Assembly: GCA_016722375.1 (NCBI GenBank)
Contig: JADKJG010000008.1
Span: 1 to 64,000 of the forward strand
Length of the DNA: 64,000 bases
Direction of reading: 5' to 3'
Source: Bacteroidota bacterium
Lineage (GTDB): Bacteria > Bacteroidota > Bacteroidia > Chitinophagales > LD1
Part shown: positions 1 to 9,948 of the stretch, one piece after another
Layout: each line of letters opens with the position of its first letter
Numbering within the stretch: position 1 is the first letter of the stretch
The notes under the pieces: model-generated
The model's input: only the letters and a program-made list of their open reading frames with translations
Databases searched by the model: none
Told to the model about the DNA's origin: nothing
Position numbers and translations under genes: made by a program

Positions 1-689
1 GGCTCATACCAAGTTCTAACCAACAAAATGAAGGGGAAAAAAATGGTAACGATAGCCGCATAGTTCACATGGTTGCGGAAGAACGGAGCCATAGGTTGGT
101 TAATATCATCAAAAGCAAAACCATTGATGGCATGCCGGATGATTACCTGAATAATCAGTAGCGTGAGTGGGATGTAGATGCACCAAAATGCTTTTTTCAA
201 ATCTTCCTTTGTGCGAACGATTATAGCCGTTAGCACCGAAAAAGTCATCGTATACCATATCTTGGATAGAAACACTTTGAAAGATACGATGGTTTCAATG
301 GAAGTAAGTGCTGAAATAAAAATCCAAAAGAGATGGGCCATCAGCGCCACTAGAAGTAAATGCCCAAAATACCCTTTTGGCAATGCTTTGTAATTGGTCA
401 ATACAAAAATGCCGGTTACAAACATCAATCCAATCATCAGCGGCTCATCGGGCAAGTCGGTGGCTAGTGATTCAGAGAAACTGTATTCAATAGAAAAAGG
501 AATCGTGAAAAGCAGCAGATAATACAGCAGTTTGAAATTAATCACCCCTACATAAATAGTGAGTAGGCCAAAAGGAATCAGGGCGAGATAATACTGTTCG
601 GTAAAAAGAGCTGCGAGTACAGATACCACCGTGGCGGCACCAAGAAAGGTAAATAGGCCCAGTTCTGTCCTGTCAAAGGTCCTAATCAC
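1..689 (-). CDS. O-antigen ligase-like membrane protein (partial)
   Basis: Minus-strand frame that stays open from a GTG at 689 to the left edge, so only the first ~229 residues are visible. I translated it by hand. It is strongly hydrophobic, with successive membrane segments separated by short polar loops. One loop carries the SESLATDLPDEPLM stretch, and another the FRNHVNYAA stretch followed by a further membrane helix; I associate both with Bacteroidota Wzy/WaaL-type O-antigen ligases. Such enzymes join polymerised O-antigen to lipid A-core at the periplasmic face. The GTG lies 2 bp beyond the stop of the upstream Wzz gene, so the two are probably co-transcribed. The family call is by recognition; the substrate is unknown. 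Confidence 0.7.
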   Translation of the reverse strand, partial: MIRTFDRTELGLFTFLGAATVVSVLAALFTEQYYLALIPFGLLTIYVGVINFKLLYYLLLFTIPFSIEYSFSESLATDLPDEPLMIGLMFVTGIFVLTNYKALPKGYFGHLLLVALMAHLFWIFISALTSIETIVSFKVFLSKIWYTMTFSVLTAIIVRTKEDLKKAFWCIYIPLTLLIIQVIIRHAINGFAFDDINQPMAPFFRNHVNYAAIVTIFFPFILLVRTWYE

Positions 690-690
690 A

Positions 691-1638
691 TTAAAGCTGC
701 GCTTTTAATTCCTTGAACTGTTCAATCAGAAACACGCCGATGGTGGAAACGAATGCAGTGACCAGCATGGTAATTAATACGACCAGTGAACGTACCGGTT
801 TGTCGCGACGGTCGGCGGGAAATGCTTTCTCGACTATGAAGAGGGATGAAGAAATAGATTGCATCGCCACTTCCATCTGTTCCTTAATGTTGCTACGATT
901 ATTAAACTCCTTCATAGCGTTCTCTTGCTTCTCTAGCATGGCCTTATATTCTTGAACTGCTCTGAAGTTTTTTCCTTCCACCAATACCGTACTGCCAGCT
1001 GCTGAAGAAACTTTAATGTCAAATTCAGTAGCAAGGGTGGCCAGCGTGGTTACATAATCGTTTACCTTCTCTCTTTGCTGCTCAATTTGAGCGCTCAATA
1101 CTTGATAAAGTTTCTCTTTGGTTTCCAACACGTGCCTCATATTCAATTCATCTACTTTTTCGATGATCACATTGACCATAGCTGCGGCCAGTTTGGGGTC
1201 AGTGTCATAGATAGATATTTCAATCGCTTCGCGTTCGGTTTTGAGCGCCTTGTAGTTCTTTTCAAATTGCTTACGTACAATCGTTTTATAGAATTTATTA
1301 TTCCGACTTACTTTATAGTGATCGGTCAGATTAAATGAGTCAATAATAAAATTGATAACGGTTTCAGAATTGGCGATGGTCAGCACCCGATTTATATCAC
1401 TTTTGCCACCAAAATATTCCACCTGCCCACCAGAGCTTTCTGTATTGAAAATCATGGAACGGTCGCTCAGGTATTGGTTGGTAGGATAGAAGGTGGACCA
1501 GGACAGATAATATTCATCCATCACAAAGACCGAAAACAAACCAGCAATGATTCCTGAAGCCAAGGTCAGCACCAACAAAGGGGTTTTCCATTTTAAAATA
1601 ATGCGGATGGCAGCGACGAGGTTGAACTCTTTATCCAT
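691..1638 (-). CDS. wzz: Wzz-type chain-length determinant
   Basis: A 315-residue protein counted from the ATG giving MDKEFNLV. The frame is open 21 codons further upstream, but a -7 box sits there, so the later start is preferred. Topology is typical of polysaccharide co-polymerases: a membrane helix at about residues 17-38, a long, largely helical periplasmic region, and a second helix near 283-305 followed by a short cytoplasmic tail. No C-terminal tyrosine kinase domain is present, so it is the Wzz type rather than a Wzc fusion. It sets the modal length of a surface polysaccharide, and its stop is 2 bp from the start of the O-antigen ligase gene, the expected functional partner. Confidence 0.85.
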   Translation of the reverse strand: MDKEFNLVAAIRIILKWKTPLLVLTLASGIIAGLFSVFVMDEYYLSWSTFYPTNQYLSDRSMIFNTESSGGQVEYFGGKSDINRVLTIANSETVINFIIDSFNLTDHYKVSRNNKFYKTIVRKQFEKNYKALKTEREAIEISIYDTDPKLAAAMVNVIIEKVDELNMRHVLETKEKLYQVLSAQIEQQREKVNDYVTTLATLATEFDIKVSSAAGSTVLVEGKNFRAVQEYKAMLEKQENAMKEFNNRSNIKEQMEVAMQSISSSLFIVEKAFPADRRDKPVRSLVVLITMLVTAFVSTIGVFLIEQFKELKAQL

Positions 1639-1659
1639 TGGTAGTTTTTTTGAGGCGGG

Positions 1660-1667
1660 CAAAAGTA
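1660..1667 (-). promoter_or_regulatory. -7 box of the wzz promoter
   Basis: TACTTTTG on the minus strand fits the Bacteroidota -7 consensus TAnnTTTG and lies 21 bp before the chosen wzz start. No good -33 TTTG is seen 19 bp upstream, so the call rests on one box. Confidence 0.45.
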
Positions 1668-1754
1668 AAATAATTTGTAAAGCGACATTGGAACACAGCA
1701 CTAAATGGCAACAAATTCAGATTTTAGAGCAGAGCCTTTTCCGCTGCGAATCTA

Positions 1755-2132
1755 TCAATTGAGATTCGTCTTCGTACGGTCATAAGGCATAAATACAAAG
1801 CTGGGCGATGCCTCATCGGCTACAAATACACACATAAACTGCTCCGGAGCCTTGTAAGTCTTAATGAAATCCGAGGATTTTTCTTTGTGAACAATACCCT
1901 TATTTACAAAATCTTCCAAGTGGGAGGCGCTGAAGTTCCAACCGATGTCAAAATCCTCTTTTTGAACGATGGGCAAACCCAAGTCCACATCGCTGGCACT
2001 GCGTGTAGCCACAAAAATCGGATACTTCGATACGTGACCTCGAATCATTCCCAAGGCAATCTGCCGGATATAATCACGACAAATCTCAAGATCGTCGTGC
2101 AGTGACTTATATATTTCCTCGTCCAACCCCAT
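1755..2132 (-). CDS. conserved hypothetical protein, 125 aa
   Basis: Soluble 125-residue protein with no signal peptide or membrane segment. Composition and length resemble a conserved Bacteroidota hypothetical family, but I recognise no catalytic motif. The N-terminal third is helical and acidic (DEEIYKSLHDDLEICRDY); the C-terminal half is beta-rich and ends in a basic tail. It is 117 bp upstream of wzz and on the same strand, and could be in the same transcript. Function is not inferable from sequence. Confidence 0.6.
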   Translation of the reverse strand: MGLDEEIYKSLHDDLEICRDYIRQIALGMIRGHVSKYPIFVATRSASDVDLGLPIVQKEDFDIGWNFSASHLEDFVNKGIVHKEKSSDFIKTYKAPEQFMCVFVADEASPSFVFMPYDRTKTNLN

Positions 2133-2400
2133 TGAAATCCAAACATGGAAATTTTTTTTTGAAAAAAGAAACCAGTCCTTGGTTAGGATGAAATATCAAC
2201 TACAAATAACTTTCTTTTCCGTTGACCAGCGTTCTCTGTTTTTGTTATTAGTTTCGAGCACTTTAACAACTGGTTAGACTACTTCAACTTTGACCATGTT
2301 GGTAGAACAGTCTCTCTAATTGAGACAATATAATTTATCGCATGGGGCTATGCCCAGCTAGAATAGTACGAGACCATTTCAGGGTTTGACGCACTCTTAG

Positions 2401-2745
2401 TTATCGCTGTTTCAGGAAGGTGTAGTCGCTAACAAGGTTTCCTTGCTCACCGGTGGTGTATTGGGTGATGAGAAAGTAGCCCTTCTTCTTGAGGTTGTTG
2501 ATAGTTTGGTTAATGGTCTTGAGGTTTTCTATTTCGTTTTTTTCGGTATAAGGCAATAGCTTTACTTCTTCGGTGCTTGCATCTTCATAAACGATAAAAA
2601 TTTTTGCAGCGATAAAACCGGTGCCCATGCCTACAGATCGGTTGCAGTCAAAAACGCGCATGGTAGCATAGCCGCCTTCGGTTTGTGCAGAAGCATTTGA
2701 AAAGCAAACGCCCGCTAATAATAAAACTGAAAAAAGAATTCTCAT
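2401..2745 (-). CDS. small exported protein of unknown function
   Basis: A 114-residue protein with a clear signal peptide ending near residue 20 (core LFSVLLLAGVCFSNASA, cleavage after ASA). The mature part of ~94 residues is mixed alpha/beta with one cysteine and a run of lysines. Its ATG overlaps the stop of the upstream desaturase gene by 4 bp, indicating translational coupling and a shared transcript. The partner makes a role at the cell envelope plausible, but no family is recognised. The 268 bp downstream (2133-2400) hold only a short GTCTC/GAGAC inverted repeat. Confidence 0.6.
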   Translation of the reverse strand: MRILFSVLLLAGVCFSNASAQTEGGYATMRVFDCNRSVGMGTGFIAAKIFIVYEDASTEEVKLLPYTEKNEIENLKTINQTINNLKKKGYFLITQYTTGEQGNLVSDYTFLKQR

Positions 2746-3755
2746 GCGACAGCTTGGGTGGTTTTGTTTTTGCGTTGTTGAAGGCTTACTTTGCCATCCT
2801 TAATTCTTTCTACGCGAGAGAAAAGGCTATAGCGCTCATCAAAAATGAAATTGAGCCAGAGCTTAGTCCAAGAAGTATAGTAGGTCAGGTTGTTGTAATA
2901 CTCCGGAGCCATTTCCCGAATTTTCGGGAGGCGATTCCAAGGTACGGCTGGGAAATCATGATGCTCGTTGTGGTAGCCTACATTTAGAGCCACGATGTTG
3001 ACCGGTCCATAATAGCTGGCGGTTTCTTGATTGGGGTTATAGGTGAAATGCTCCTGAATCCAACGGGCACCAACAGGGTGCAGACCGATGGAGAAAAAGA
3101 AAGAGAAAACAAGATAAAGCAAACCGGCCCATCCACAGAAATAGACGATAGCAATATCGTAGGCAAGGGAGAAGGCTAAATTGATGAAGGTCCATTTGCT
3201 GAACAGAGTGATAGCTTTGAGGCGCGGAGGGCGAGTGATTTGAAATACCGGAAAGAAGAGCATCCAAAAAGCTTTTCCATACCATTTGTTACCAATCAGT
3301 TTTGCTTCCCAGCGATTGGCAACATCGGCATCATATTCATAATCGCCCTGATGTGCATGGTGCTTTAAATGATACACATTGAACCCCATAGCAGCGGGAA
3401 CAAGGTTGGGCATGTCGGCAAAAATAGCGGTCATCTTGTTCCATACCTTGCCGGTGAAAACCATGTTGTGAACCGAGTCATGGATGATAACATACATACA
3501 GTGGTTGGCGAAGGCGCCGATGGCATAGGCGGTCACCAAAGCCACGAGCCACCAGTATTGGAACCCGGTAGCGTATAAGTGCCCGACCCCGTAGGCGATA
3601 CCGGTTTGAAGGGATAGTACGAAAACCATGATCAAAGCAGTCCATGGATTTCGGCCAATCAGTTTCCTGATTTCGGGATGTGCTTTCATGATGGCGCGTG
3701 TACGTTCCGGATGTGGCTGATCATGTTCAGCCTGATAGAAATTTTCTTGTTTCAT
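2742..3755 (-). CDS. dihydroceramide Delta4-desaturase-like fatty acid desaturase
   Basis: A 337-residue membrane di-iron desaturase. Three histidine clusters are intact: HDSVH at 92-96, HLKHH at 129-133 and HNEHH at 262-266. The N-terminus carries the DQPHPERTRAIMKAHPEI stretch, which matches the lipid-desaturase N-terminal domain of animal DEGS proteins (DQPHADRRREILAKYPEI in a human-type sequence as I recall it). The C-terminal block with NVGYHNEHHDFP, APEYYNNL and SRVER is also DEGS-like. The family introduces the 4,5-trans double bond of sphingoid bases. Start chosen at the ATG at 3755; an in-frame extension to 3848 would overlap the end of metH. Four-bp overlap with the small exported protein downstream. 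Activity in this host is inference. Confidence 0.85.
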   Translation of the reverse strand: MKQENFYQAEHDQPHPERTRAIMKAHPEIRKLIGRNPWTALIMVFVLSLQTGIAYGVGHLYATGFQYWWLVALVTAYAIGAFANHCMYVIIHDSVHNMVFTGKVWNKMTAIFADMPNLVPAAMGFNVYHLKHHAHQGDYEYDADVANRWEAKLIGNKWYGKAFWMLFFPVFQITRPPRLKAITLFSKWTFINLAFSLAYDIAIVYFCGWAGLLYLVFSFFFSIGLHPVGARWIQEHFTYNPNQETASYYGPVNIVALNVGYHNEHHDFPAVPWNRLPKIREMAPEYYNNLTYYTSWTKLWLNFIFDERYSLFSRVERIKDGKVSLQQRKNKTTQAVA

Positions 3756-3820
3756 AGGTGCGAAGATAAGACAGCAATCGGGATTAGGGAAATGATGTTT
3801 ATTAGGTCGTTTTTGGCGGC

Positions 3821-6800
3821 TTAATACGCCAGATTCTGACCCAGCCATCTTTCCATTTCAGCCAATGAAAATCCCTTAGCTTTGGCGAGACTTTCTACCT
3901 GATCTTTCTGGATTTTGCCGATGCCGAAGTATTTGACTTCCGGGTGGGCGAAGTACCAGCCACTGACCGAAGCCGTGGGGTACATGGCGTTGGATTCCGT
4001 GAGTTTCATGCCGGTGTTTTTCTCCACGTTCAGCAGGTTCCAGATAAGTGGTTTCTCCGTATGGTCGGGACAGGCGGGGTAGCCCGGTGCGGGACGAATG
4101 CCACGATATTTTTCAGAAATCAAATCTTCATTGCTCAGGTTTTCCTCTTTGGCATATCCCCAGAATTCTTTCCGGACCCGCTGGTGTATTCTTTCTGCAA
4201 AGGCTTCGGCCAATCTATCAGCCATAGATTTGAGCATAATAGAATTATAGTCATCGTGATCTTTCTCGAACTTCTCAATCCATTTTTCGATGCCTAGTCC
4301 CGCGGTAACAGCAAATGCTCCAAAATAGTCAGTAGCTGCTTGCTGGTTGTTGCTTGCAGGTTTTATGAAATCAGCAAGACAATAGTTTGGTTGACTGCCA
4401 GATTTTTTGGTTTGCTGGCGCATTTGATGGAAGGTGGTGAGTTGTTTTCCTGCTTCGTCAAACACTTCAATAAATTCATTTTTGGAGGAGGCAGGGAAAA
4501 TCCCAATCACCGCTTGTGCGGTGATCCACTTTTCAGCTATGACTTTCTTTAACAGTGATTGCGCATCGTCAAAAAGTTTCTTGGCCTCTTTACCATATTT
4601 CTCGCTTTCAAAAATACGGGGATAGCTACCACTCATTTCCCAAGTGCTGAAGAAAGGACTCCAGTCAATATATTTTGACAACTCTTCTAAGCTGTAATCA
4701 TCAAATACCTTTATTCCGATGAAAGATGGCTTAGTAATTTCAGTTTTATCCCAATCAATTTTGTACTTATTGGCTCTGGCATCTTCGAGCGAAACGTATT
4801 CTATGTTGCTTTTACGGTTGGCGTGAATCTCACGCATGGCGACATATTCTTTTTTCACTTTGACGACGAAATTTGCACTCTCATCTTTGCTCAATAGACT
4901 GCTGGCAACGGTCACTGCCTTAGATGCATCGAGCACATGTACTACACTCCCATTATAGAAAGGGTCCACCTTTACAGCGGTATGAAGTTTGGAAGTAGTG
5001 GCACCGCCAATCATCAGGGGCAGCGTCATACCGATGCGTTCCATCTCTTTTGCGACGTGGACCATTTCGTCGAGTGAAGGCGTAATCAAACCGCTCAGTC
5101 CGATGATCTGGGCGTTCTCTTCGCGGGCGCGTTCCAGAATTTTATCGGCGGGAACCATGACCCCCATGTCTATAATCTCATAGTTATTGCAGGCCAATAC
5201 CACACCTACAATATTTTTGCCGATGTCATGCACGTCACCTTTCACGGTGGCAAGCAAAATCTTTCCATTATTTTTTGAAGTATTACCCGTCCGCTTTTTT
5301 TCTTCTTCTAAGTACGGAAGTAGATAGGCTACCGCCTTTTTCATGACGCGGGCACTCTTCACCACTTGGGGCAAAAACATTTTTCCGCTGCCAAATAAAT
5401 CACCGACGATGTTCATTCCAGCCATGAGCGGCCCTTCAATGACCTCTAAGGGTTTGGGATATTTTTGTCTCGCTTCCTCCGTATCCACATCAATGTGCTC
5501 CACTATGCCTTTTACTAAGGCATGAGCTAGGCGGTCTTCCACCGTCCCTTTGCGCCACTCTTCATCAGCCATTTCTACCTTGCCTTTTTTCTTCACGGTT
5601 TCAGCAAAGACTAACAATCGTTCGGTGGCATCCTCTCTGCGATCGAGTAGCACATCTTCCACGCGCTCCAATAAATCTTTAGGGATGTCATCATATACTT
5701 CGAGCATGGTGGGGTTTACGATGCCCATGTCCATTCCGTTTTTGATGGCATGATATAAAAAAGCCGAGTGCATGGCTTCTCGAACGGCATTGTTTCCACG
5801 GAAAGAGAAAGAAACGTTGCTCACCCCACCACTGACGTGTGCATGGGGAAGGTTTTCTTTTATCCATTTGGTGGCGCGGAAAAAGTCCATGGCATTTTGC
5901 CGATGTTCTTCTAAGCCGGTGGCCACCGGAAAAATATTTGGGTCGAAGATAATATCCTCGGGTGGGAAGCCTACTTGCTCGGTAAGGATTTTGTAAGAGC
6001 GTTCGCAGATTTTAATCCTTTTTTCGTAAGAATCTGCCTGGCCTTGTTCATCAAACGCCATCACAATTACCGCTGCGCCATAGTCATGCACTAATTTTGC
6101 CTGACGGATAAATTCCTCCTCACCACCTTTAAGAGAAATGGAATTCACGATTCCTTTTCCCTGCAAACATTTCAATCCGGCTTCGATGATGTGAAACTTA
6201 GAGCTGTCAATCATCACCGGAACTTTGGCGATGTCTGGCTCGGAGGCGCAGAGGTTGATAAATTTTTTCATGGCTTCTTCACCATCCAACATTCCTTCAT
6301 CCATGTTGATGTCTATCACCTGTGCACCACCGTCCACCTGATCTTTTGCTACGGCCAATGCATCTTCATATTTATCTTCCTTGATGAGTTTCAGAAATTT
6401 GGCTGAACCGGTTACATTGGTTCGTTCGCCTACATTCATGAAGTTAGATTCTTTGGTAAGCGTCACCGGTTCCAGTCCGCTGAGTTGCATAAATTCAAAA
6501 CGATGAGGTTTCTTACGCGGCGAATATTTTGCTGCTACCTGAGCAAAAGCGCGGATGTGGTCTGGAGTGGTACCGCAACATCCACCTACGACATTTACAA
6601 AGCCGCTTTTGCAAAAATCTTCAATATCTGAACCCATCGCTTCCGGTGTTTCATCATATCCTCCGAAAGCATTGGGCAAACCGGCATTGGGATAGACGCT
6701 GACCCAAGTATGCGCTACCTGTGAAAGTGATTCGAGATAGGGACGCATATCTTTGGCGCCGAGGGCACAATTTAAACCGACCGAAAACAGATTAGCATGT

Positions 6801-7507
6801 TTAATCGAAATCCAGAAGGCTTCGGTGGTTTGTCCGCTCAACGTTCTGCCGCTGGCATCGGTAATAGTTCCTGAAACGGAAACTGGTAACTTCGTTCCCT
6901 TCTCTTCCTGAACCTTGTTGATAGCAAACAAAGCCGCCTTGCAGTTCAGGGTATCAAAAACGGTTTCTACCAAAAGCCAGTCTACTCCGCCGTCTATTAA
7001 ACCTTTCGCCTGTTCGGTATAGGCATCCACCAGTTCTTCAAAACTAATTCCACGGAAACCGGGATTGTTTACATCCGGTGAAATAGAGGCGGTCCGATTT
7101 GTTGGCCCGAAGGCTCCGGCAACGAATCGAGGCTTGGAGGGATTCCTCTTTGTAAATTCTTCTGCTACTTCTTTCGCAATTTTTGCCGATTCGTAGTTCA
7201 GCTCGTAGGCCAGCTTTTCTAATTTATAGTCTTGTTGCGCGATCCAAGTGGACGAAAAGGTATTAGTCTCAATAATATCCGCACCGGCTTCAAGATATTC
7301 AGCATGAATCTCCTTGATAATGTCCGGTCGTGTGAGGGAAAGCAAATCGTTATTTCCCCTTAAGTCATGCGAATGATCTTTAAATCGTTCGCCGCGAAAA
7401 TCTTTTTCGGTCAGCGGATGTCGCTGTATCATAGTCCCCATGGCACCATCCAGTACAAGTATTCGCTTCTCAATTTCAGATGTAAGATTTGGTTTTATAC
7501 TACTCAT
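3821..7507 (-). CDS. metH: cobalamin-dependent methionine synthase
   Basis: Full-length 1228-residue MetH with all four modules in order. Homocysteine-binding barrel: residues 1-325, zinc ligands Cys247, Cys310 and Cys311. Methyltetrahydrofolate-binding barrel: about 350-620. Cobalamin-binding module: about 650-890, with DVHDIG at 758-763, His760 being the lower cobalt ligand. C-terminal AdoMet-dependent reactivation domain: contains [12 protein letters not shown]. It transfers the methyl group of 5-methyl-THF to homocysteine in the cytoplasm. The gene stands alone, transcribed from a strong promoter through a SAM-I riboswitch, so it should be repressed when S-adenosylmethionine is abundant. 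No terminator is visible in the 65 bp before the desaturase start. Confidence 0.97.
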   Translation of the reverse strand: MSSIKPNLTSEIEKRILVLDGAMGTMIQRHPLTEKDFRGERFKDHSHDLRGNNDLLSLTRPDIIKEIHAEYLEAGADIIETNTFSSTWIAQQDYKLEKLAYELNYESAKIAKEVAEEFTKRNPSKPRFVAGAFGPTNRTASISPDVNNPGFRGISFEELVDAYTEQAKGLIDGGVDWLLVETVFDTLNCKAALFAINKVQEEKGTKLPVSVSGTITDASGRTLSGQTTEAFWISIKHANLFSVGLNCALGAKDMRPYLESLSQVAHTWVSVYPNAGLPNAFGGYDETPEAMGSDIEDFCKSGFVNVVGGCCGTTPDHIRAFAQVAAKYSPRKKPHRFEFMQLSGLEPVTLTKESNFMNVGERTNVTGSAKFLKLIKEDKYEDALAVAKDQVDGGAQVIDINMDEGMLDGEEAMKKFINLCASEPDIAKVPVMIDSSKFHIIEAGLKCLQGKGIVNSISLKGGEEEFIRQAKLVHDYGAAVIVMAFDEQGQADSYEKRIKICERSYKILTEQVGFPPEDIIFDPNIFPVATGLEEHRQNAMDFFRATKWIKENLPHAHVSGGVSNVSFSFRGNNAVREAMHSAFLYHAIKNGMDMGIVNPTMLEVYDDIPKDLLERVEDVLLDRREDATERLLVFAETVKKKGKVEMADEEWRKGTVEDRLAHALVKGIVEHIDVDTEEARQKYPKPLEVIEGPLMAGMNIVGDLFGSGKMFLPQVVKSARVMKKAVAYLLPYLEEEKKRTGNTSKNNGKILLATVKGDVHDIGKNIVGVVLACNNYEIIDMGVMVPADKILERAREENAQIIGLSGLITPSLDEMVHVAKEMERIGMTLPLMIGGATTSKLHTAVKVDPFYNGSVVHVLDASKAVTVASSLLSKDESANFVVKVKKEYVAMREIHANRKSNIEYVSLEDARANKYKIDWDKTEITKPSFIGIKVFDDYSLEELSKYIDWSPFFSTWEMSGSYPRIFESEKYGKEAKKLFDDAQSLLKKVIAEKWITAQAVIGIFPASSKNEFIEVFDEAGKQLTTFHQMRQQTKKSGSQPNYCLADFIKPASNNQQAATDYFGAFAVTAGLGIEKWIEKFEKDHDDYNSIMLKSMADRLAEAFAERIHQRVRKEFWGYAKEENLSNEDLISEKYRGIRPAPGYPACPDHTEKPLIWNLLNVEKNTGMKLTESNAMYPTASVSGWYFAHPEVKYFGIGKIQKDQVESLAKAKGFSLAEMERWLGQNLAY

Positions 7508-7591
7508 GCTTTAATGATTAAATGATCATAATGCCTATTGTGCATACTTGTCAGGAGATATAAAGAAGGTTAGTTCAGGAGAGAAATGATT

Positions 7592-7685
7592 CTCTTATCT
7601 AAACAGGAATTGGCACCTTTTCCCGACATAATCGGGAAGGTTGTCAAGACTTCATAGGGCCTGTCCCTCCGTCTTTCTTGATAAG
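7592..7685 (-). ncRNA. SAM-I (S-box) riboswitch upstream of metH
   Basis: Read on the minus strand, the leader shows the S-box landmarks in order. P1 5' strand CTTATC; P2 arms AAGAC and GTCTT around the conserved GGAGGGACAGGCCC loop; ACAACC junction; P3 hairpin TTCCCGA/TCGGGAA; the AAGGTGCCAATTCC segment; and the P1 3' strand GATAAG. P4 is very short. Immediately after, AGAGAA and TTCTCT can pair around a 4-nt loop, overlapping the end of P1, a possible switching hairpin. It lies about 85 nt before the metH start and would bind S-adenosylmethionine. Confidence 0.92.
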
Positions 7686-7704
7686 CAATACATCAAAGAG
7701 CAGA

Positions 7705-7737
7705 GCAAATGTAGGAGAATCAGATGAGATGTCAAAA
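7705..7737 (-). promoter_or_regulatory. metH promoter (TTTTG-N19-TACATTTG)
   Basis: Minus-strand TTTTG at 7733-7737 and TACATTTG at 7706-7713 are separated by exactly 19 bp, matching the Bacteroidota housekeeping promoter. Predicted transcription start is ~15 nt ahead of riboswitch P1. Confidence 0.85.
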
Positions 7738-7754
7738 TATAGCCTAGCTCCACA

Positions 7755-8900
7755 CTAAAGGAGGGAATCATATATAGCTTCCAACTCCTGTTCTTTCTTT
7801 ATTAAATCAAGATTTGCGCAAGCATGAATTCTGGCAGCCTCTCCCAATTTTTTTCTAAGCAGGTGATCCTCCATCAACCTTTTTATTGCATTGGCAAGAG
7901 CATCTACGTCCCACTCTTCGACGAGCAGGCCTGTCTTTTCATTTTCAATGACATAGGGTATTCCCGCATGATAAGTTGAGATGACAGGAAGGCCGCTGGC
8001 CATCGCTTCGACAATGGTGCCGGGGATGCCTTCCCTGAATCCTCCTGGGCCTGGAACACAGGGGTGAACAAAAATATCGGCCTCGGAAAAATATCGAGAC
8101 ATCTCGTCTGAAAGATATTTAACCGGACCGGCAAAGTGAACAAATTGATCAAGTCCATATTTGTTTGATAAATTCCTAAACCTTTTTTCTAAATGTCCGG
8201 ATCCAACGACGTTTAACTTGAAATTTTTTATACCTGTAGCGATCATTTTTTTTAAAGCTCTAAATAGAAATATATGGCCCTTCGAATAATCAAGTCTGCC
8301 TAATAACAATAAATTAATTTGCTCTGATAACAGGTGCTCTCTTTTTATGCTCTGAAAAAAGTTGGTTGGGATTCCATGGTAGTGAATGAGGATTTTATTC
8401 TCGGGACAACCATAGTTCATTAGTTGTTCTTTCATGTAAGGACTCATAGCTAATATTTTTGTAGCATGTTGGATGGCCTGCCTGAAAAATGGATGGCCGA
8501 GCCCAAGGGGCAACGAACGGAAAAAACTAACATCGTGTCCATAAAATGAGATAACGGAAGGCAATCCCGACTTGGCCATAACATCAGCATAGATATATGC
8601 ATCCGTGCCGAAGTGAAAATGTGTCAAACGGGACTTTTTTTCTTTTAAAAAATTTAAAACTTTTGCGCAGTCTACACCTCCGATCTTTTTAAAAAAGTAA
8701 AAATTGAATTGGAATCCTTTACCTTCAGAGAGGTTTAATGTTGGAAAGTTATTCCAATCAAACTCAGCGAATCCACGATTCGCTCCTGTATCTTGCTTAT
8801 AAACGATTGAGGGGGCATAGCTCTGAAGATTCAATATCTGATTGGTAATAAAAGGAGTTCCTATTTGCGAGGACTTTCGTAAAAAATGAGTAACAACCAT
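7755..8900 (-). CDS. family 4 glycosyltransferase
   Basis: A 381-residue retaining GT-B glycosyltransferase. The N-terminal half is a Rossmann-like acceptor domain; the C-terminal half carries the GT4 donor-site signature EGIPGTIVEAMASGLPVIST with the conserved glutamates, followed by GLLVEEWD. It would transfer a nucleotide-sugar residue to a lipid-linked polysaccharide intermediate on the cytoplasmic side. The start is 4 bp beyond the stop of the upstream DUF354 gene, so the two belong to one operon. Sugar specificity cannot be read from sequence. Confidence 0.9.
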   Translation of the reverse strand: MVVTHFLRKSSQIGTPFITNQILNLQSYAPSIVYKQDTGANRGFAEFDWNNFPTLNLSEGKGFQFNFYFFKKIGGVDCAKVLNFLKEKKSRLTHFHFGTDAYIYADVMAKSGLPSVISFYGHDVSFFRSLPLGLGHPFFRQAIQHATKILAMSPYMKEQLMNYGCPENKILIHYHGIPTNFFQSIKREHLLSEQINLLLLGRLDYSKGHIFLFRALKKMIATGIKNFKLNVVGSGHLEKRFRNLSNKYGLDQFVHFAGPVKYLSDEMSRYFSEADIFVHPCVPGPGGFREGIPGTIVEAMASGLPVISTYHAGIPYVIENEKTGLLVEEWDVDALANAIKRLMEDHLLRKKLGEAARIHACANLDLIKKEQELEAIYDSLL

Positions 8901-8904
8901 AAAG

Positions 8905-9948
8905 CTAATTTTTTGAATTGTCCTGCAGAAAGCGTAAGATTTCTGCGGCCAAATACGATGTGCCGTCTATTTTATCCTGTAGCAATTTTTTGCGTTTCAA
9001 TTCCCACTCGTTTTTAATCCCAGGGGTAATTACTAAATTGGATATCTTAGCCAAGGCATCGTTTTCATCTTTATATTGAAAGACCATATTATATTTTCGA
9101 TTTAACTCTTCCAGATAACAAAGCTGTAACGGACACACTATCACTGAGGGGGTTCCTAATACCGCTGCTTCACTGGCCATTGTGGGGCTTTCTCCAATAC
9201 AAATCTCCGCAAAATGCAGGAAATGATGCATGTGCTCTATCGGTATCTTTAGCGTATGTTTTTGTAATTCTGCTGGAAGATGTCCTTCAGACGAAATGAT
9301 TACCTTGCCATGAGGCAAAAGCATCTTAACTAGTTTTAATTTGCCGTCAGCAGTAAATCCTTTGTGGCCAATATCATGGATGGCATTCCACGACACAAAA
9401 CGAACGATAAAAAATTTTTCCCCCTCATTAATCCCAAAGGCTTTCAACGGTTCAAAGTTTGGAGTAAAGCGGTTGGGGTGTAGATAGAAGAGCTCTTTAT
9501 ACGAGGCGTGTCGAACTTGTCTTCTGCCCAGGTCCTTGAGAAAGCAATCGGGAGTATAAATTCTCGTGGCAAACGGCTTAAAAAGCATGATTTCCAGCTT
9601 GGCATGGTCTGTATCTGTATATACGAAACTCGGAATTCCAGTCAAAACGCCCGCGTGAGCAATTCTGCTAGATGCTGCCCCAACCATTAAGTCCGGCTTA
9701 TGCTTTAACGCCACACGGAGTACTCTCATTGCCATAACCGGAACCTTAAATGCCTTCTCCATTGAGGATTCACCATACGTACCTAAATTAATATAGGGTA
9801 TGTTATATTTATTAAGGAGGTCAAGGGTTATATCCTTTTTACTAGCTGTGATGATAATTTCGACCCCATGCTTTTTGAGTTCAGCAGCCAGATTTCTGAA
9901 CAAATGAAAGTAGGCGGGGTGATTGATATCTATAAGTACTTTCTTCAT
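8905..9948 (-). CDS. DUF354 family GT-B-like protein
   Basis: A 347-residue cytoplasmic protein starting MKKVLIDINHPAYFHLFRNL, the hallmark of DUF354 proteins, which share the fold of UDP-GlcNAc 2-epimerases and GT-B transferases. The C-terminal nucleotide-sugar-like site is visible in GESPTMASEAAVLGTPSV. These proteins are regularly found in polysaccharide loci, and their reaction is not firmly established. Here it sits between a GT4 gene (4 bp downstream) and the broken GT2 gene (abutting at 9949), consistent with a role in the same glycan pathway. Confidence 0.85.
   Translation of the reverse strand: MKKVLIDINHPAYFHLFRNLAAELKKHGVEIIITASKKDITLDLLNKYNIPYINLGTYGESSMEKAFKVPVMAMRVLRVALKHKPDLMVGAASSRIAHAGVLTGIPSFVYTDTDHAKLEIMLFKPFATRIYTPDCFLKDLGRRQVRHASYKELFYLHPNRFTPNFEPLKAFGINEGEKFFIVRFVSWNAIHDIGHKGFTADGKLKLVKMLLPHGKVIISSEGHLPAELQKHTLKIPIEHMHHFLHFAEICIGESPTMASEAAVLGTPSVIVCPLQLCYLEELNRKYNMVFQYKDENDALAKISNLVITPGIKNEWELKRKKLLQDKIDGTSYLAAEILRFLQDNSKN

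Noticed and set aside
3756..3848. Upstream extension of the desaturase overlapping metH
   Set aside because: The extra 31 residues are unlike the family, and the ATG at 3755 gives the conserved N-terminal domain.
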